Shown here: positions 17,008-25,636 of the stretch, in pieces
How positions within the stretch are numbered: position 1 is the first letter of the stretch
Layout of the letters: each line of letters starts with the position of its first letter
Assembly (NCBI RefSeq): GCF_900091435.1
Contig: NZ_FMCS01000008.1
Location: forward strand, 286,185 to 350,184
Reading direction: 5' to 3'
From: Micromonospora chaiyaphumensis
Lineage (GTDB): Bacteria; Actinomycetota; Actinomycetes; Mycobacteriales; Micromonosporaceae
DNA: 64,000 nt
Translations under genes and position numbers: made by a program
The notes under the pieces: model-generated
Databases searched by the model: none
Told to the model about the DNA's origin: nothing
The model's input: the letters and a program-made list of their open reading frames with translations, nothing else

Positions 17008-18089
17008 GCGGCCGACTCCGTGAACTCGCGGCGGCGGTAGATGATCGCCCGCGCGGTGATGTTGACCATCAGCGTGATCGCGAAGAGCACCAGGCCGGAG
17101 GCGATGAGCGCGCCCCGGCCGGTGTCGTTCGCCTCGGCGAACCGGTTCGCGATGTTCGCGGCGATCGAGTTGCCACCGCTCTGCAGGATGTTGAACGAGA
17201 TGGCGTACGTGGAGCCGAGGGTCAGCGCCAGCGCGATGGTCTCGCCGAGCGCCCGGCCCAGGCCCAGCATCACGGCGGCGATGACACCCGGCCGGCCGTA
17301 GGGCAGGACGGCGGTGCGGACCATCTCCCAGCGGGTGGCGCCGAGCGCCAGGGCGGCCTCCTCGTTGGCGGTCGGGGTCTGCCGGAACACCTCGCGGGAG
17401 AGCGAGGTGACGATGGGCAGCACCATGATCGCCAGCACCACCGAGCCGAGCAGGATCGAGCTGCCGTACGGGCCCTCGCCGAAGATCGGGATCCAGCCGA
17501 AGTACTTGTTCAGCCAGGCCGACAGGTCGGCGACCGGCTGGGCGAAGTAGTCGCGGCCCCACAGGCCGAAGACCACGCTCGGCACGGCGGCCAGCAGGTC
17601 GATGAGGAAGCCGAGGGCGTTGCCCAGGCGGCGCGGGGCGTAGTGCGACAGGTAGAGGGCGATGCCCAGCGCCACGGGCACCGCCATGAGCAGCGCCAGC
17701 AGCGAGCTCAGGACGGTGCCGAAGGCGAGCGCGCCGATGCCGAACTTCGGCGGGTCGTCGTTCGGGAACCAGCCCTCGAAGGTCCAGAAGGACTCGGTGT
17801 TGACCCGCAGGGCCGGCACCGCCTTGGCGATCAGGAAGATCGCGATGGCCGCGATGACCACCAGGACGGTGGTGCCGGCGGCCAGGGTCAGGCCACGGAA
17901 CGCGCGTTCCGCGCCGAAGGCCCGGGCCCGGGGCAGCCCACCGCCGCCACCCAGGCCGTTGTCGGGGATGCCAGGGATGCCGGAGGGCTCGGCCACACGC
18001 GCCGAGGCACCGGCGGGCCACTCGTGGCTCGTGGCCACGCGGGTCCCGCCGGTGCCGGCGTGCGCCGAGCGGTGAGGGGTGTCACCCAT
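17004..18089 (-). CDS. pstC: Phosphate ABC transporter permease PstC
   Basis: The 361-residue permease has a 60-residue glycine- and proline-rich cytoplasmic leader and six transmembrane segments. PstC-type motifs are LLAAVPSVVFGLWG and the EAA loop EEAALALGATRWEMVRTAVLP. It is the second membrane subunit of the phosphate importer and starts 41 bases after pstS. No strong Shine-Dalgarno is visible before the ATG, only purine-rich GAGCGAGCAG. Confidence 0.96.
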   Translation of the reverse strand: MGDTPHRSAHAGTGGTRVATSHEWPAGASARVAEPSGIPGIPDNGLGGGGGLPRARAFGAERAFRGLTLAAGTTVLVVIAAIAIFLIAKAVPALRVNTESFWTFEGWFPNDDPPKFGIGALAFGTVLSSLLALLMAVPVALGIALYLSHYAPRRLGNALGFLIDLLAAVPSVVFGLWGRDYFAQPVADLSAWLNKYFGWIPIFGEGPYGSSILLGSVVLAIMVLPIVTSLSREVFRQTPTANEEAALALGATRWEMVRTAVLPYGRPGVIAAVMLGLGRALGETIALALTLGSTYAISFNILQSGGNSIAANIANRFAEANDTGRGALIASGLVLFAITLMVNITARAIIYRRREFTESAA

Positions 18090-18130
18090 CTGCTCGCTCG
18101 CTTCGGTAGAGGAGGTGTGTGGTCAGTGCG

Positions 18131-19234
18131 TCAGGAGAGGCTCTTGACCGCGGTCTCGACCTTGGTGCGGACCGTCTCGGGCAGCGGGGCGTAGCCCAGC
18201 TCGACCAGCTCCTGCTGGCCCTCGGAGCTGGCGGCGTGGCTCAGCAGGCCCTTGACCAGCGGCAGCTTGTCGGCGGCGAGGCCCTTGCTGCAGACGATCT
18301 CGTAGGTCGCCAGGACGATCGGGTACGCCCCGGCCTCCTTGGTGTTGTAGTCGATCGACATCTTGAGGTCGTTGCCCTGGCCCTCGAACTTGGCCCCGGC
18401 GATGGTCTTGCCGGCCGAGTCGCCGGTCAGCTCGACGAACTCACCGTTGCCGTTCTTGACCTTGGCCATCTTCAGGCTGGAGTTCTCGGCGTAGGACCAC
18501 TCGACGTAGCTGATGGTGCCCTCGGTGCCCTTGACCTTGCTGGCCACACCGTCGGACTTCGCCGCGCCGACGCCGCCCGGGGCCTTCCACGCCTTGGAGT
18601 TCTCGAAGGTCCAGTCCGCCGTGGCGGTCTTCGACAGGTACTTGGTGAAGTTGTCGGTGGTGCCCGACTCGTCGGAGCGGTGCACCGCCTGGATCGCGGT
18701 CGACGGCAGCTTGGCGTCCGGGTTGTCGGCCTTGATCGCCGCGTCGTCCCACTTGGTCACCTTGCCGGCGAAGATCTTCGCCAGGGTGGCCGGGCTGAAC
18801 TGGAGGTTGTCCGCGCCGCTGACGTTGTAGACGATCGCGACCGGGCCGATCACCATCGGCAGGTTGAGGGCCTGGCCACCGGCGCACTTGGCGTCGGCCT
18901 TCGGCTGCTCGTCCTCCTTGAGGGCGGAGTCGGAGCCGGCGAAGTCGGCGGTGCCCGCGATGAACGCCTGGACGCCGGCGCCGGAGCCGCTCGGCTCGTA
19001 GTTGATCGTGGTGCCGGAGCACTTCTGCTGGTACGCCTTGATCCACTCGGCCATGGCGTTCTTCTGCGCGGAGGAACCCTGCGCGTTCAGCGTGCCGGTG
19101 GCGCAGTCCGCCGCGGCGGCGGAGCCCGAGGCGGAGGTGCCGGTCGGCTCGTTGTTGTCCGAGCCACAGGCGCTGAGACCAAGCACCGCGGTAAGAGCGA
19201 GGCAGGCAATGGCGCCGTGCCGCTGGAGCTTCAC
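18131..19234 (-). CDS. pstS: Phosphate-binding lipoprotein PstS
   Basis: The 367-residue substrate-binding protein has a lipoprotein signal peptide with the lipobox LSAC at about residues 20-23. It has PstS phosphate-binding motifs such as QGSSAQKNAM, YEPSGSGAGVQAFIAG, FAGSDSAL and HRSDESGTTDNFTKYL. It captures phosphate outside the membrane for PstCAB. The start is GTG. The promoter region contains a PHO box 111 bases upstream (19345-19362), so expression should rise in phosphate limitation through RegX3. Confidence 0.97.
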   Translation of the reverse strand: MKLQRHGAIACLALTAVLGLSACGSDNNEPTGTSASGSAAAADCATGTLNAQGSSAQKNAMAEWIKAYQQKCSGTTINYEPSGSGAGVQAFIAGTADFAGSDSALKEDEQPKADAKCAGGQALNLPMVIGPVAIVYNVSGADNLQFSPATLAKIFAGKVTKWDDAAIKADNPDAKLPSTAIQAVHRSDESGTTDNFTKYLSKTATADWTFENSKAWKAPGGVGAAKSDGVASKVKGTEGTISYVEWSYAENSSLKMAKVKNGNGEFVELTGDSAGKTIAGAKFEGQGNDLKMSIDYNTKEAGAYPIVLATYEIVCSKGLAADKLPLVKGLLSHAASSEGQQELVELGYAPLPETVRTKVETAVKSLS

Positions 19235-19344
19235 CTGAGGGGTTTCCCTTCACGTCTTTGTCAGGTCGCCCGGTCTCCCGGGTGCCGGCGCTGACCGGCT
19301 GAAAGGAAAGGTAGAAGTGCCAGGTAGACGGTTCGCCGGTCGGA

Positions 19345-19362
19345 AGTGAACGGAAGATGAAC
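19345..19362 (-). promoter_or_regulatory. PHO box upstream of pstS
   Basis: The minus strand reads GTTCATCTTCCGTTCACT: two GTTCAY heptamers exactly 11 bases apart. Another GTTCACG lies 55 bases (five units) further upstream at 19411-19417. This matches the direct-repeat site of actinobacterial PhoP/RegX3. Confidence 0.7.
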
Positions 19363-19532
19363 AGGCACGGCCGGCCCGGTGGCCGTAGCCTGAGGGCGCG
19401 TTGTCCATTTCGTGAACTCGCAAGCCACTATCGCTAATAGTACGATTTTTCCGGGCACCCGTTATCCGGCCGAGTCCACCGCGTGACGCGGCCGTGACCG
19501 CCGTTCGGTGGCCGGGGAGGTGGCGCCCGGGG
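19363..19532. other. Intergenic region between pstS promoter and mshD
   Basis: No coding frame is convincing. An AT-rich hairpin ACTAT/ATAGT (19427-19441) is followed on the plus strand by ACGATTTTT. It is an unusual island for this GC content and may be an end signal or a promoter element (TACTAT on the minus strand). Confidence 0.45.
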
Positions 19533-20459
19533 TCAGCCGAGGTGGTAGTTGACGTGGGCCGACCAGCGGGCGAAGCCGAGCCGCTCGTAGAGGGCCACCG
19601 CGGCGCTGTTGGAGTCGTCCACGTAGAGCATCACCCGGTCCAGCCCGCGCCGGTCGCGCAGGTAGGACAGGCCGGCCGTGGTGAGCGCCCGGCCGAGGCC
19701 GCCGCGGTGCGCGGACGGGTCCACGCCGAGCACGTAGACCTCGCCGATCCGGGCCGAGCCCGGCCGCTCGTGCACCTTGGTCCAGTGGAAGCCGAGCAGC
19801 CGGCCGGTCGCCGAATCCTCCGCGAGCAGGAAGCCGGCCGGGTCGAACCACGGCTCGGCGAGCCGCACCCGCAGGTCGGCGCGGGTCCACCGGCCCTGCT
19901 CGGGGTGCTCCGCGAAGGCGGCGTTGTTGACCGCCAGCCAGGCGTCGTCGTCCTCGCCGGGGCGGAACGCACGCAGCCGTACGCCCTCGGGCAGGGCGGG
20001 CTCGGGCAGCGCGGCGGTCAGCGGGCGGCGCAGCTGCCAGAGCACCCGGGCACGGGTGAAGCTCAGGTCGACCGCGAGCGCGGCGGCCGACGGATGGTCG
20101 CCGTGCGCCCAGGCCCGCAGCGGCCCGGCGGCCGCGGCCAGCACACCCCGGGCGAGGGCCCGGCCGGTGCCCCGCCGCCGGTACGCCGGATGCACCACCA
20201 GTTCCACCCCGATCCCGTTCGCCGGATCGGTGGTGTCGAGGTGGGCGTACCCGGTCAGGGTCTCGTCGGGGGCGCGGGCCGTGAGGTGCACGGCGGGCGC
20301 CTCCGGGTCGCGCAGCCGGAGCAGCACGTGCTCGTCGAGCGGGTCCGCGCCGTCCGCGTCACCGGCGATCCGGGCCAGCGCCAGCACCTCGGCGACCTCG
20401 ACCGGCGCCAGCCGGTCGGCGCGGGCGACACGGTCGGCGGTCGGCGTGGTGCTGCTCAT
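19533..20459 (-). CDS. mshD: Mycothiol synthase MshD
   Basis: The 308-residue protein is a tandem GNAT acetyltransferase. The N-terminal copy has VHPAYRRRGTGRALA; the C-terminal copy has VYVLGVDPSAHRGGLGRAL and YVDDSNSAAVALYERLGF. The segment FHWTKVHERPGSARIGEVYVLG is diagnostic for MshD. It acetylates Cys-GlcN-Ins with acetyl-CoA, the last step of mycothiol synthesis. mshA lies 33 kb away in this window. TACGGT ends 6 bases before the ATG, so the transcript is probably leaderless. Confidence 0.96.
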   Translation of the reverse strand: MSSTTPTADRVARADRLAPVEVAEVLALARIAGDADGADPLDEHVLLRLRDPEAPAVHLTARAPDETLTGYAHLDTTDPANGIGVELVVHPAYRRRGTGRALARGVLAAAAGPLRAWAHGDHPSAAALAVDLSFTRARVLWQLRRPLTAALPEPALPEGVRLRAFRPGEDDDAWLAVNNAAFAEHPEQGRWTRADLRVRLAEPWFDPAGFLLAEDSATGRLLGFHWTKVHERPGSARIGEVYVLGVDPSAHRGGLGRALTTAGLSYLRDRRGLDRVMLYVDDSNSAAVALYERLGFARWSAHVNYHLG

Positions 20460-20525
20460 TCCGCCACCGTAGCGGCCGGCGGGCCGCCGATCATGCCGGA
20501 CGCGGGCACCGTGCGGTGGCGGTGA

Positions 20526-21395
20526 TCACGTGGTGCCGGTGGGCAGCGCCTCGAGCTGGAAGCGCTGCAGCAGTTCGGGGAGGAGGTGCTGCAGCGCCTC
20601 GACCGTGCCGGAACGGTCGCCGCCCGCGTCGTGCATGAGGACGATCGAGCCCGGCCGGGTCTCGGCCAGCACCACCTCGGCGATCCTGGCGGCGCCGGGC
20701 GCCTGCCAGTCCGTCGGGTCGACCGCCCAGTGCAGCGGCGTCATGCCCAGCTCCTCGGAGACCGACACCACGGGGCGGGTCCAGGCGCCGCCCGGCTGCC
20801 GGAAGTAGGCGATCCGCGCGTCCGGGGCGGCCGCCAGGATCGCGTCGTTGGTGCGGCTCAGGTCGTCCCGGATCGCCTCCGGCGAGCGCTCGCCCAGCGT
20901 GATGTCGTGGTTCCAGGAGTGGTTGCAGAGCGTGTGTCCGTCGGCCACGATCGACCGGACCAGGTCGGGGTGAGCATCGGCGTTCTCGCCGACCACGCAG
21001 AACGTGGCCCGCACGCCGTACTCCTTGAGCAGGGCGAGCACCTGCGGGGTCCACTGTGGGTCGGGGCCGTCGTCGAAGGTCAGCGCGATCCGGGCCGAGC
21101 CGGTGCTGACCTCCGCGCCGTACGGGCCCTCGCTGTCGCCGGCCCGGCGGCTGGGGTTGGGGGAGCTCGGGCTGGCGGTGGGGCTCGGCTCGCCGTAACC
21201 GCCGCCCGGCGGGCCGGGAAACTCGGTGCTGGGCGGCTGGTCGCCGTAGTGCGGCGCGCGGACGCTGGCCGCCACGCCGTTGCCCCGGGGCGGGTCCTCG
21301 GGCATGAGGCTGCGCCCGAGCGCGAACGCGGAGCCGAGCAGCGCGGCCACCACCAACGTCACCATCCCGGCCGCGCGGAGCGTCGAGGCCGACAT
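20526..21395 (-). CDS. Secreted or membrane-anchored polysaccharide deacetylase (NodB domain)
   Basis: The 289-residue protein has an N-terminal membrane anchor (residues about 9-28) and a proline- and serine-rich linker to about residue 100. A NodB domain follows with TFDDGPD (metal-binding Asp), HSWNHD (metal-binding histidines) and RQPGG. Family members remove acetyl groups from peptidoglycan or other wall glycans. The substrate here is inferred to be a cell-envelope glycan. It follows mshD on the same strand with a 66-base gap and probably has its own promoter. Confidence 0.9.
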   Translation of the reverse strand: MSASTLRAAGMVTLVVAALLGSAFALGRSLMPEDPPRGNGVAASVRAPHYGDQPPSTEFPGPPGGGYGEPSPTASPSSPNPSRRAGDSEGPYGAEVSTGSARIALTFDDGPDPQWTPQVLALLKEYGVRATFCVVGENADAHPDLVRSIVADGHTLCNHSWNHDITLGERSPEAIRDDLSRTNDAILAAAPDARIAYFRQPGGAWTRPVVSVSEELGMTPLHWAVDPTDWQAPGAARIAEVVLAETRPGSIVLMHDAGGDRSGTVEALQHLLPELLQRFQLEALPTGTT

Positions 21396-21553
21396 CAGCC
21401 GGCCCGACCGTTCGTCGCCCCCGTGTTCAACGCACGCACCGTCGCCCCCTTCGCCCGGCAGATCCGGCAGTCAGAGTAGGTCTGACTGAGTGGGCAAAAA
21501 GGGTGAAAGGGGCTAAGCATCCCCGATGGGGGACGGGGGCGACGAGCCTCCGC

Positions 21554-22267
21554 TCAGACGGGCAGCGGGGCGGGCTCCGACTCCGGCAGCGAGCGCGACG
21601 GCGGCACCACGAACTTGTAGCCCACCTGGCGCACCGTGCCGATCATCGACTCGTACTCCGAGCCGAGCTTGGCCCGCAGCCGCCGGACGTGCACGTCGAC
21701 CGTGCGGGTGCCGCCGAAGTAGTCGTAGCCCCAGACCTCGCGGAGCAACTGGTCCCGGGTGAACACCCGGCCCGGGTGCTGGGCGAGGAACTTCAGCAGC
21801 TCGAACTCCTTGTAGGTGAGGTCGAGCGGGCGGCCCTTCAGCTTGGCCGCGTAGGTGTCCGGGTCGATGGTCAGCTCGCCGGCCCGGATCGAGCCGCCGG
21901 CGCCCGCCGTCGCGTTGCTCAGCCGGCCGACGGCGAGCCGCAGCCGGGCCTCCACCTCGGCGGGGCCCGCGCCGGCCAGGATCACGTCGTCCACGCCCCA
22001 GTCGGCGTTGAGTGCGATCAGGCCGGCCTCGGTGACGACCGCGACCAGCGGGACGCCCAGCCCGGTGGCGTGCAGCATCCGGCAGGTCGCCCGGGCCTCG
22101 CTCAGCTCGGCGCGGGCGTCCACGAGGACGGCGTCCGGGGTCGGGCCGGAGACCAGCGTGCGCACGTCGCGCGGCGCGGTGCGGACCGAGTGCGGCAGCA
22201 GGTCGAGTGCCGGCAGCACCGCCGATGGCTCACCTGCGCGCGCGGTCACCAGCAGCAGGAGCTCCAC
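21554..22267 (-). CDS. glnR: GlnR, OmpR-type global nitrogen regulator
   Basis: The 237-residue regulator has an atypical receiver domain (residues about 1-120) with DAVLVDARAEL, VVTEAGL and ADWGVDDVIL, and a C-terminal winged helix with LTYKEFELLKFLAQHPGRVFTR and EVWGYDYFGGTRTVDVHVRRL. The pattern closely matches actinobacterial GlnR, which controls ammonium assimilation genes without classical phosphorylation. GTG at 22267 follows GGAGG at 7-base spacing, which excludes the 47-residue longer frame. No cognate kinase is adjacent, as expected. GlnR and PhoP compete at several promoters in Streptomyces (established knowledge). Confidence 0.94.
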   Translation of the reverse strand: MELLLLVTARAGEPSAVLPALDLLPHSVRTAPRDVRTLVSGPTPDAVLVDARAELSEARATCRMLHATGLGVPLVAVVTEAGLIALNADWGVDDVILAGAGPAEVEARLRLAVGRLSNATAGAGGSIRAGELTIDPDTYAAKLKGRPLDLTYKEFELLKFLAQHPGRVFTRDQLLREVWGYDYFGGTRTVDVHVRRLRAKLGSEYESMIGTVRQVGYKFVVPPSRSLPESEPAPLPV

Positions 22268-22516
22268 ACGATCACCTCCGTCCCGGCGGCTCTGCGGCCG
22301 CGCGCGACCAGCGGCACTCCGGAGGGGTGGCGCTGAGAACTTGCGTGGGTCCCGGCGTCGCTGACGGGCGGGTAACGGCTTGAGCGTAACCGATCGCCTG
22401 GCCGTCACCTCCGTACCCTTTCCTGTTTGTCTGATCTGCCCCTGCTCGCGGCTCGGGTTTTAACGTTGCCGAAACCGTGACTCCGCCCGGCCGGCCCGGT
22501 CTGGCACGATCGGGGC

Positions 22517-23560
22517 GTGTTTCCCTCCACCTCGCCCGACACCGGCCGTGACCCGTGGTCCGACGGCGCGGCTCCCGGCCCCGCCGGCCCCGCCCGTGGC
22601 TACCCGCCGGCCCCGCGCACCGGTCCCACCGACGACGGCGGGCGGGAGCGGAAGGGGCCCCGCCGGCTCCGCAAGGGCGGACCGGGCCGCCGACCGGACG
22701 ACGAGTCCGAGGAGGCGCCCGAGGAGGAGGTGCCCCCGGTCCCGGTGCGCCGCCCGCTCGCGCTGACCGTCGCGGGCTTCGCCGCGCTGCTCGGCGTCGG
22801 CCTGGTGCTCGGCGCGCAGACCGCCGGCCCGGGGCACCGGCTGCCCTTCGCGTTCATCATCTTCGGCGTCCAACTGCTCTTCGTGCTGGCCTGGACGATG
22901 GCCATGCGCCCGCCCGCGCTGCTGGTCGTCGCGCTGGTCAGCGCCGGTGCGGCCGGGATCGCCGACGCCGCCGCGGTGCAGTCGGAGATCGCCGGCCTGG
23001 CCCCCCTCGGCTACGCGGCGGCCGCCGGTTTCGTGCTCGGCGTGCTCGGCCAGCTCGTCCGCCGGGTCGACCGGGTCCGGGTGACCGACTCGCTGGGCAG
23101 CACCCTGCTGATCGTGGTCGGGGTGGTCGCGTTCGCCACGCTGATCGTGCTGAGCCGGATCCCGAAGGGCACCCAGGCGATCACCGTCTGCCTCACCGCC
23201 ACCGGGGTGGCCCTGCTGGTGGCCCGGCTGACCGACGCCGTCGCCCCCTGGCCGCGGCTCGCCCCGCAGGTGCCCCGGGGCGCCGCCGGCGTGGTCGCCG
23301 GCGCCATGCTCGGCACCCTGACCAGCGCCCTGCTCGGCAGCTACCTGGTCGGCTTCACCCCGACCAGCGCCGCGCTGGTCGGCCTGGTCACCGCCGGCAC
23401 GGCCGTGCTGGCCGACCTCGCCGTGGGGTACGCCGAGGCGGGCCGGCTCATGGCCGGGGAGCCCCCGACCATGTGGGTGGCCCGGCACATGCAGGGCCCG
23501 CTGGGCGGCTTCGCGCTCGCGGCGCCGGCCGCGTACGCCATGTGCGTGCTCTTCCTCTGA
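22517..23560 (+). CDS. Polytopic membrane protein of unknown function
   Basis: The 347-residue protein has a disordered proline-, glycine- and charge-rich cytoplasmic N-terminus (about 80 residues), then around eight hydrophobic segments. It carries no transporter motif that I recognise. The GTG start has CACGAT ending 6 bases before it. It is divergent from glnR and is followed by the LmeA-type gene on the same strand. Similar proteins are common as hypothetical membrane proteins in actinomycetes. Function is unknown. Confidence 0.8.
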   Translation: MFPSTSPDTGRDPWSDGAAPGPAGPARGYPPAPRTGPTDDGGRERKGPRRLRKGGPGRRPDDESEEAPEEEVPPVPVRRPLALTVAGFAALLGVGLVLGAQTAGPGHRLPFAFIIFGVQLLFVLAWTMAMRPPALLVVALVSAGAAGIADAAAVQSEIAGLAPLGYAAAAGFVLGVLGQLVRRVDRVRVTDSLGSTLLIVVGVVAFATLIVLSRIPKGTQAITVCLTATGVALLVARLTDAVAPWPRLAPQVPRGAAGVVAGAMLGTLTSALLGSYLVGFTPTSAALVGLVTAGTAVLADLAVGYAEAGRLMAGEPPTMWVARHMQGPLGGFALAAPAAYAMCVLFL

Positions 23561-23631
23561 GCGCGCGGTTGGGGAATCGGCGCTCCGGGTAAGTACGGTT
23601 GCGGCGATCGGCGGCGAGGGCAGGAGGCGGC

Positions 23632-24417
23632 GTGGCAGAGGCGTACCCGGCGAACGAGGGCCGGCCCCGGCGGCGGGGGCGGAAGGTGCTGGTCGGTTTC
23701 GTCGTCCTGCTGCTGGTCCTGGCCGGGCTCCTGGTCGTCGCCGACCGGGTGGCCGCCGGTGTCGCCGAGCGCGCCATCGCCGACCAGGTGAAGAAGGAGG
23801 TCGCCAAGCAGGACGCGCAGTCCTCGGCGCCCCAGGTCGAGGTGGGCGGCTTCCCGTTCCTCACCCAGGTGCTCGCCGGCAAGTACGAGCGCATCTCGAT
23901 CGTGCTGACCGACGTGCGGGGCAACGTGCAGGGCGACGCGGTCGACGTGCCGCGACTGGACGTGGACGCGCACGACGTCAAGGCGTCGCTGGACACCCTC
24001 CGCTCCGGCCAGGGTGACGTGGTGGCCGAGAGCGTCGACGGCCGGGGCACGGTGACCTACGACAGCCTGGCGAAGCTGCTCGACCGCCCCGGGCTCACCC
24101 TCGGCGAGCGGAACGGCAAGCTCGCGGTGACCGCGCCGGTCGACATCCTCGGCGCCAAGCTCACCGTGAACGGCACCGCCGACGTGACGGTCGCGGGCGG
24201 CAAGGTGGCGCTGCGCTTCAACGACCTGACCGCCGAGGGCCTGCCCAACCTGCCGCTCGCGAAGACGCTGCTGGCCAACTACGCCAGGGGCATCTCGATC
24301 GACGTGCCCCTGCCGGAGCTGCCCTTCCAGCTCAACGTGCGCAAGGTGGAGCCCAGGCCGGAGGGTCTCGTGGTCGACGCCGACGCGCGCAACGTGCCGA
24401 TCAACTCGGCCGGCTGA
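23632..24417 (+). CDS. LmeA-like (DUF2993) phospholipid-binding protein
   Basis: The 261-residue protein has one N-terminal transmembrane segment (residues about 15-38) and an extracytoplasmic DUF2993 domain. The domain pattern includes GGFPFLTQVLAGKYERISI, VDVPRLDVDAHDVKASL and the terminal NVRKVEPRPEGLVVDADA. In mycobacteria LmeA binds phospholipid and helps lipomannan elongation. Whether this protein has that role is inference. GTG with AGGAGG (23622-23627) upstream fixes the start. Confidence 0.88.
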   Translation: MAEAYPANEGRPRRRGRKVLVGFVVLLLVLAGLLVVADRVAAGVAERAIADQVKKEVAKQDAQSSAPQVEVGGFPFLTQVLAGKYERISIVLTDVRGNVQGDAVDVPRLDVDAHDVKASLDTLRSGQGDVVAESVDGRGTVTYDSLAKLLDRPGLTLGERNGKLAVTAPVDILGAKLTVNGTADVTVAGGKVALRFNDLTAEGLPNLPLAKTLLANYARGISIDVPLPELPFQLNVRKVEPRPEGLVVDADARNVPINSAG

Positions 24418-24501
24418 GGCTCCGCCCGCCCGCCCCGGCGGTGTCCCGGATGCTGGTCGGCCCGGTGGCGTCCGGCGGGCCGGCTGGTAGGCTCCCGATC
24501 C

Positions 24502-24579
24502 ATGGGGACGCTCCTCACCAAACGGCGCGCGGTCGACCTGTGCCGCGTGGCCACCTGCCTGTGTCGCCCCGTCATCTGA
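24502..24579 (+). CDS. Cysteine-rich leader peptide, 25 aa
   Basis: The small ORF encodes MGTLLTKRRAVDLCRVATC followed by LCRPVI, with three cysteines in the last 12 residues. Short actinobacterial leader peptides with an RxVDLCR core precede sulfur-assimilation genes; a cysteine-tract uORF in M. smegmatis was shown to act as a cysteine-responsive attenuator. TAGGCT (24488-24493) ends 8 bases before the ATG, so this ORF probably starts the transcript. The sulfurtransferase begins about 200 bases downstream. Confidence 0.82.
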   Translation: MGTLLTKRRAVDLCRVATCLCRPVI

Positions 24580-24610
24580 CGGCGGAGCTGTCCTCGGCCG
24601 CTTAGCGGCC
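24569..24610 (+). promoter_or_regulatory. Candidate attenuator hairpins of the sulfurtransferase leader
   Basis: CCGTC-ATCT-GACGG (24569-24582) overlaps the leader-peptide stop, and GGCCGC-TTA-GCGGCC (24596-24610) follows. Stalling at the cysteine codons could change which hairpin forms or expose downstream RNA. I see no clear run of Ts. Confidence 0.45.
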
Positions 24611-24782
24611 ACCGGCCACAGGGTCCGCGTACCCTCCGGTTTTCCCCCTGATCGCCCGGCAGCGGCGCCGTCGCACGTACCCGTGATCCGTTCCTAGCTC
24701 TGGGTCCCGCGCGTGGTGCGACAATCACCGACTTCGATCTCCGCGCGCTGGCTCACCATCCATCCTCACAGGGAGTGATCTG

Positions 24783-25631
24783 ATGAGTCGCGACACCGCA
24801 CTCGTCTCGGCCGAGTGGGCCGAGAAGAACATCGACGCCCCGGGCGTCGTCTTCGTCGAGGTCGACGAGGACACCTCGGCCTACGACACCGGCCACATCG
24901 CGGGCGCCGTCAAGCTCGACTGGCGCACCGACCTCCAGGACCCGGTGCGCCGGGACTTCGTCAACCAGGAGCAGTTCTCGGCGCTGCTCTCCGAGCGGGG
25001 CATCGGCAACGACGACACCGTCATCCTCTACGGCGGCAACAACAACTGGTTCGCCGCGTACGCGTACTGGTACTTCAAGCTCTACGGCCACCGGGACGTC
25101 AAGCTGCTCGACGGCGGCCGCAAGAAGTGGGAGCTGGACGCCCGCCCGCTGGTCACCGACAAGGTGGAGCGCCCGGCGACGCAGTACGTCGCGCAGACGC
25201 CGGACACCTCGATCCGCGCGTTCCGCGACGAGGTCGTCGACGCGATCGGCACCAAGAACCTGGTCGACGTGCGCAGCCCCGACGAGTACGCCGGCCGGCT
25301 GCTCGCCCCGGCCCACCTCCCGCAGGAGCAGGCCCAGCGGGCCGGCCACGTGCCGACCGCGATCAGCGTGCCGTGGTCCAAGGCGGCCAACGAGGACGGC
25401 ACCTTCAAGTCCGACGACGAGCTGCGCAGGATCTACGCCGACGCCGGGCTGGACGACGGCAAGGAGACGATCGCCTACTGCCGGATCGGCGAGCGCTCCT
25501 CGCACACCTGGTTCGTGCTCCAGGAGCTGCTCGGCCACCGCAACGTGAAGAACTACGACGGCTCCTGGACCGAGTACGGCTCGCTGGTCGGCGTGCCGGT
25601 CGCGCTCGGCGACGAGCCCGGGGAGGCCTGA
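24783..25631 (+). CDS. Thiosulfate/mercaptopyruvate sulfurtransferase (tandem rhodanese)
   Basis: The 282-residue enzyme has two rhodanese domains. The inactive N-terminal one has YDTGHIAGAVKLDWRTDL. The active one has LVDVRSPDEYAGR, AGHVPTAISVPW and the catalytic loop YCRIGERSSHTWF, with Cys as the sulfur acceptor. It moves sulfane sulfur from thiosulfate or mercaptopyruvate. CRIGERS is typical of actinobacterial CysA/SseA proteins. GGGAG precedes the ATG. It lies downstream of a cysteine leader peptide and 5 bases before a DUF1416 gene, so regulation by cysteine supply is likely. Confidence 0.94.
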   Translation: MSRDTALVSAEWAEKNIDAPGVVFVEVDEDTSAYDTGHIAGAVKLDWRTDLQDPVRRDFVNQEQFSALLSERGIGNDDTVILYGGNNNWFAAYAYWYFKLYGHRDVKLLDGGRKKWELDARPLVTDKVERPATQYVAQTPDTSIRAFRDEVVDAIGTKNLVDVRSPDEYAGRLLAPAHLPQEQAQRAGHVPTAISVPWSKAANEDGTFKSDDELRRIYADAGLDDGKETIAYCRIGERSSHTWFVLQELLGHRNVKNYDGSWTEYGSLVGVPVALGDEPGEA

Positions 25632-25636
25632 TCTTC

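Noticed and set aside
22372..22390. GTAAC direct repeat as a GlnR or MtrA box upstream of glnR
   Set aside because: Two GTAAC units occur, but the start-to-start spacing is 14 bases, not the 11 expected for OmpR-type regulators.
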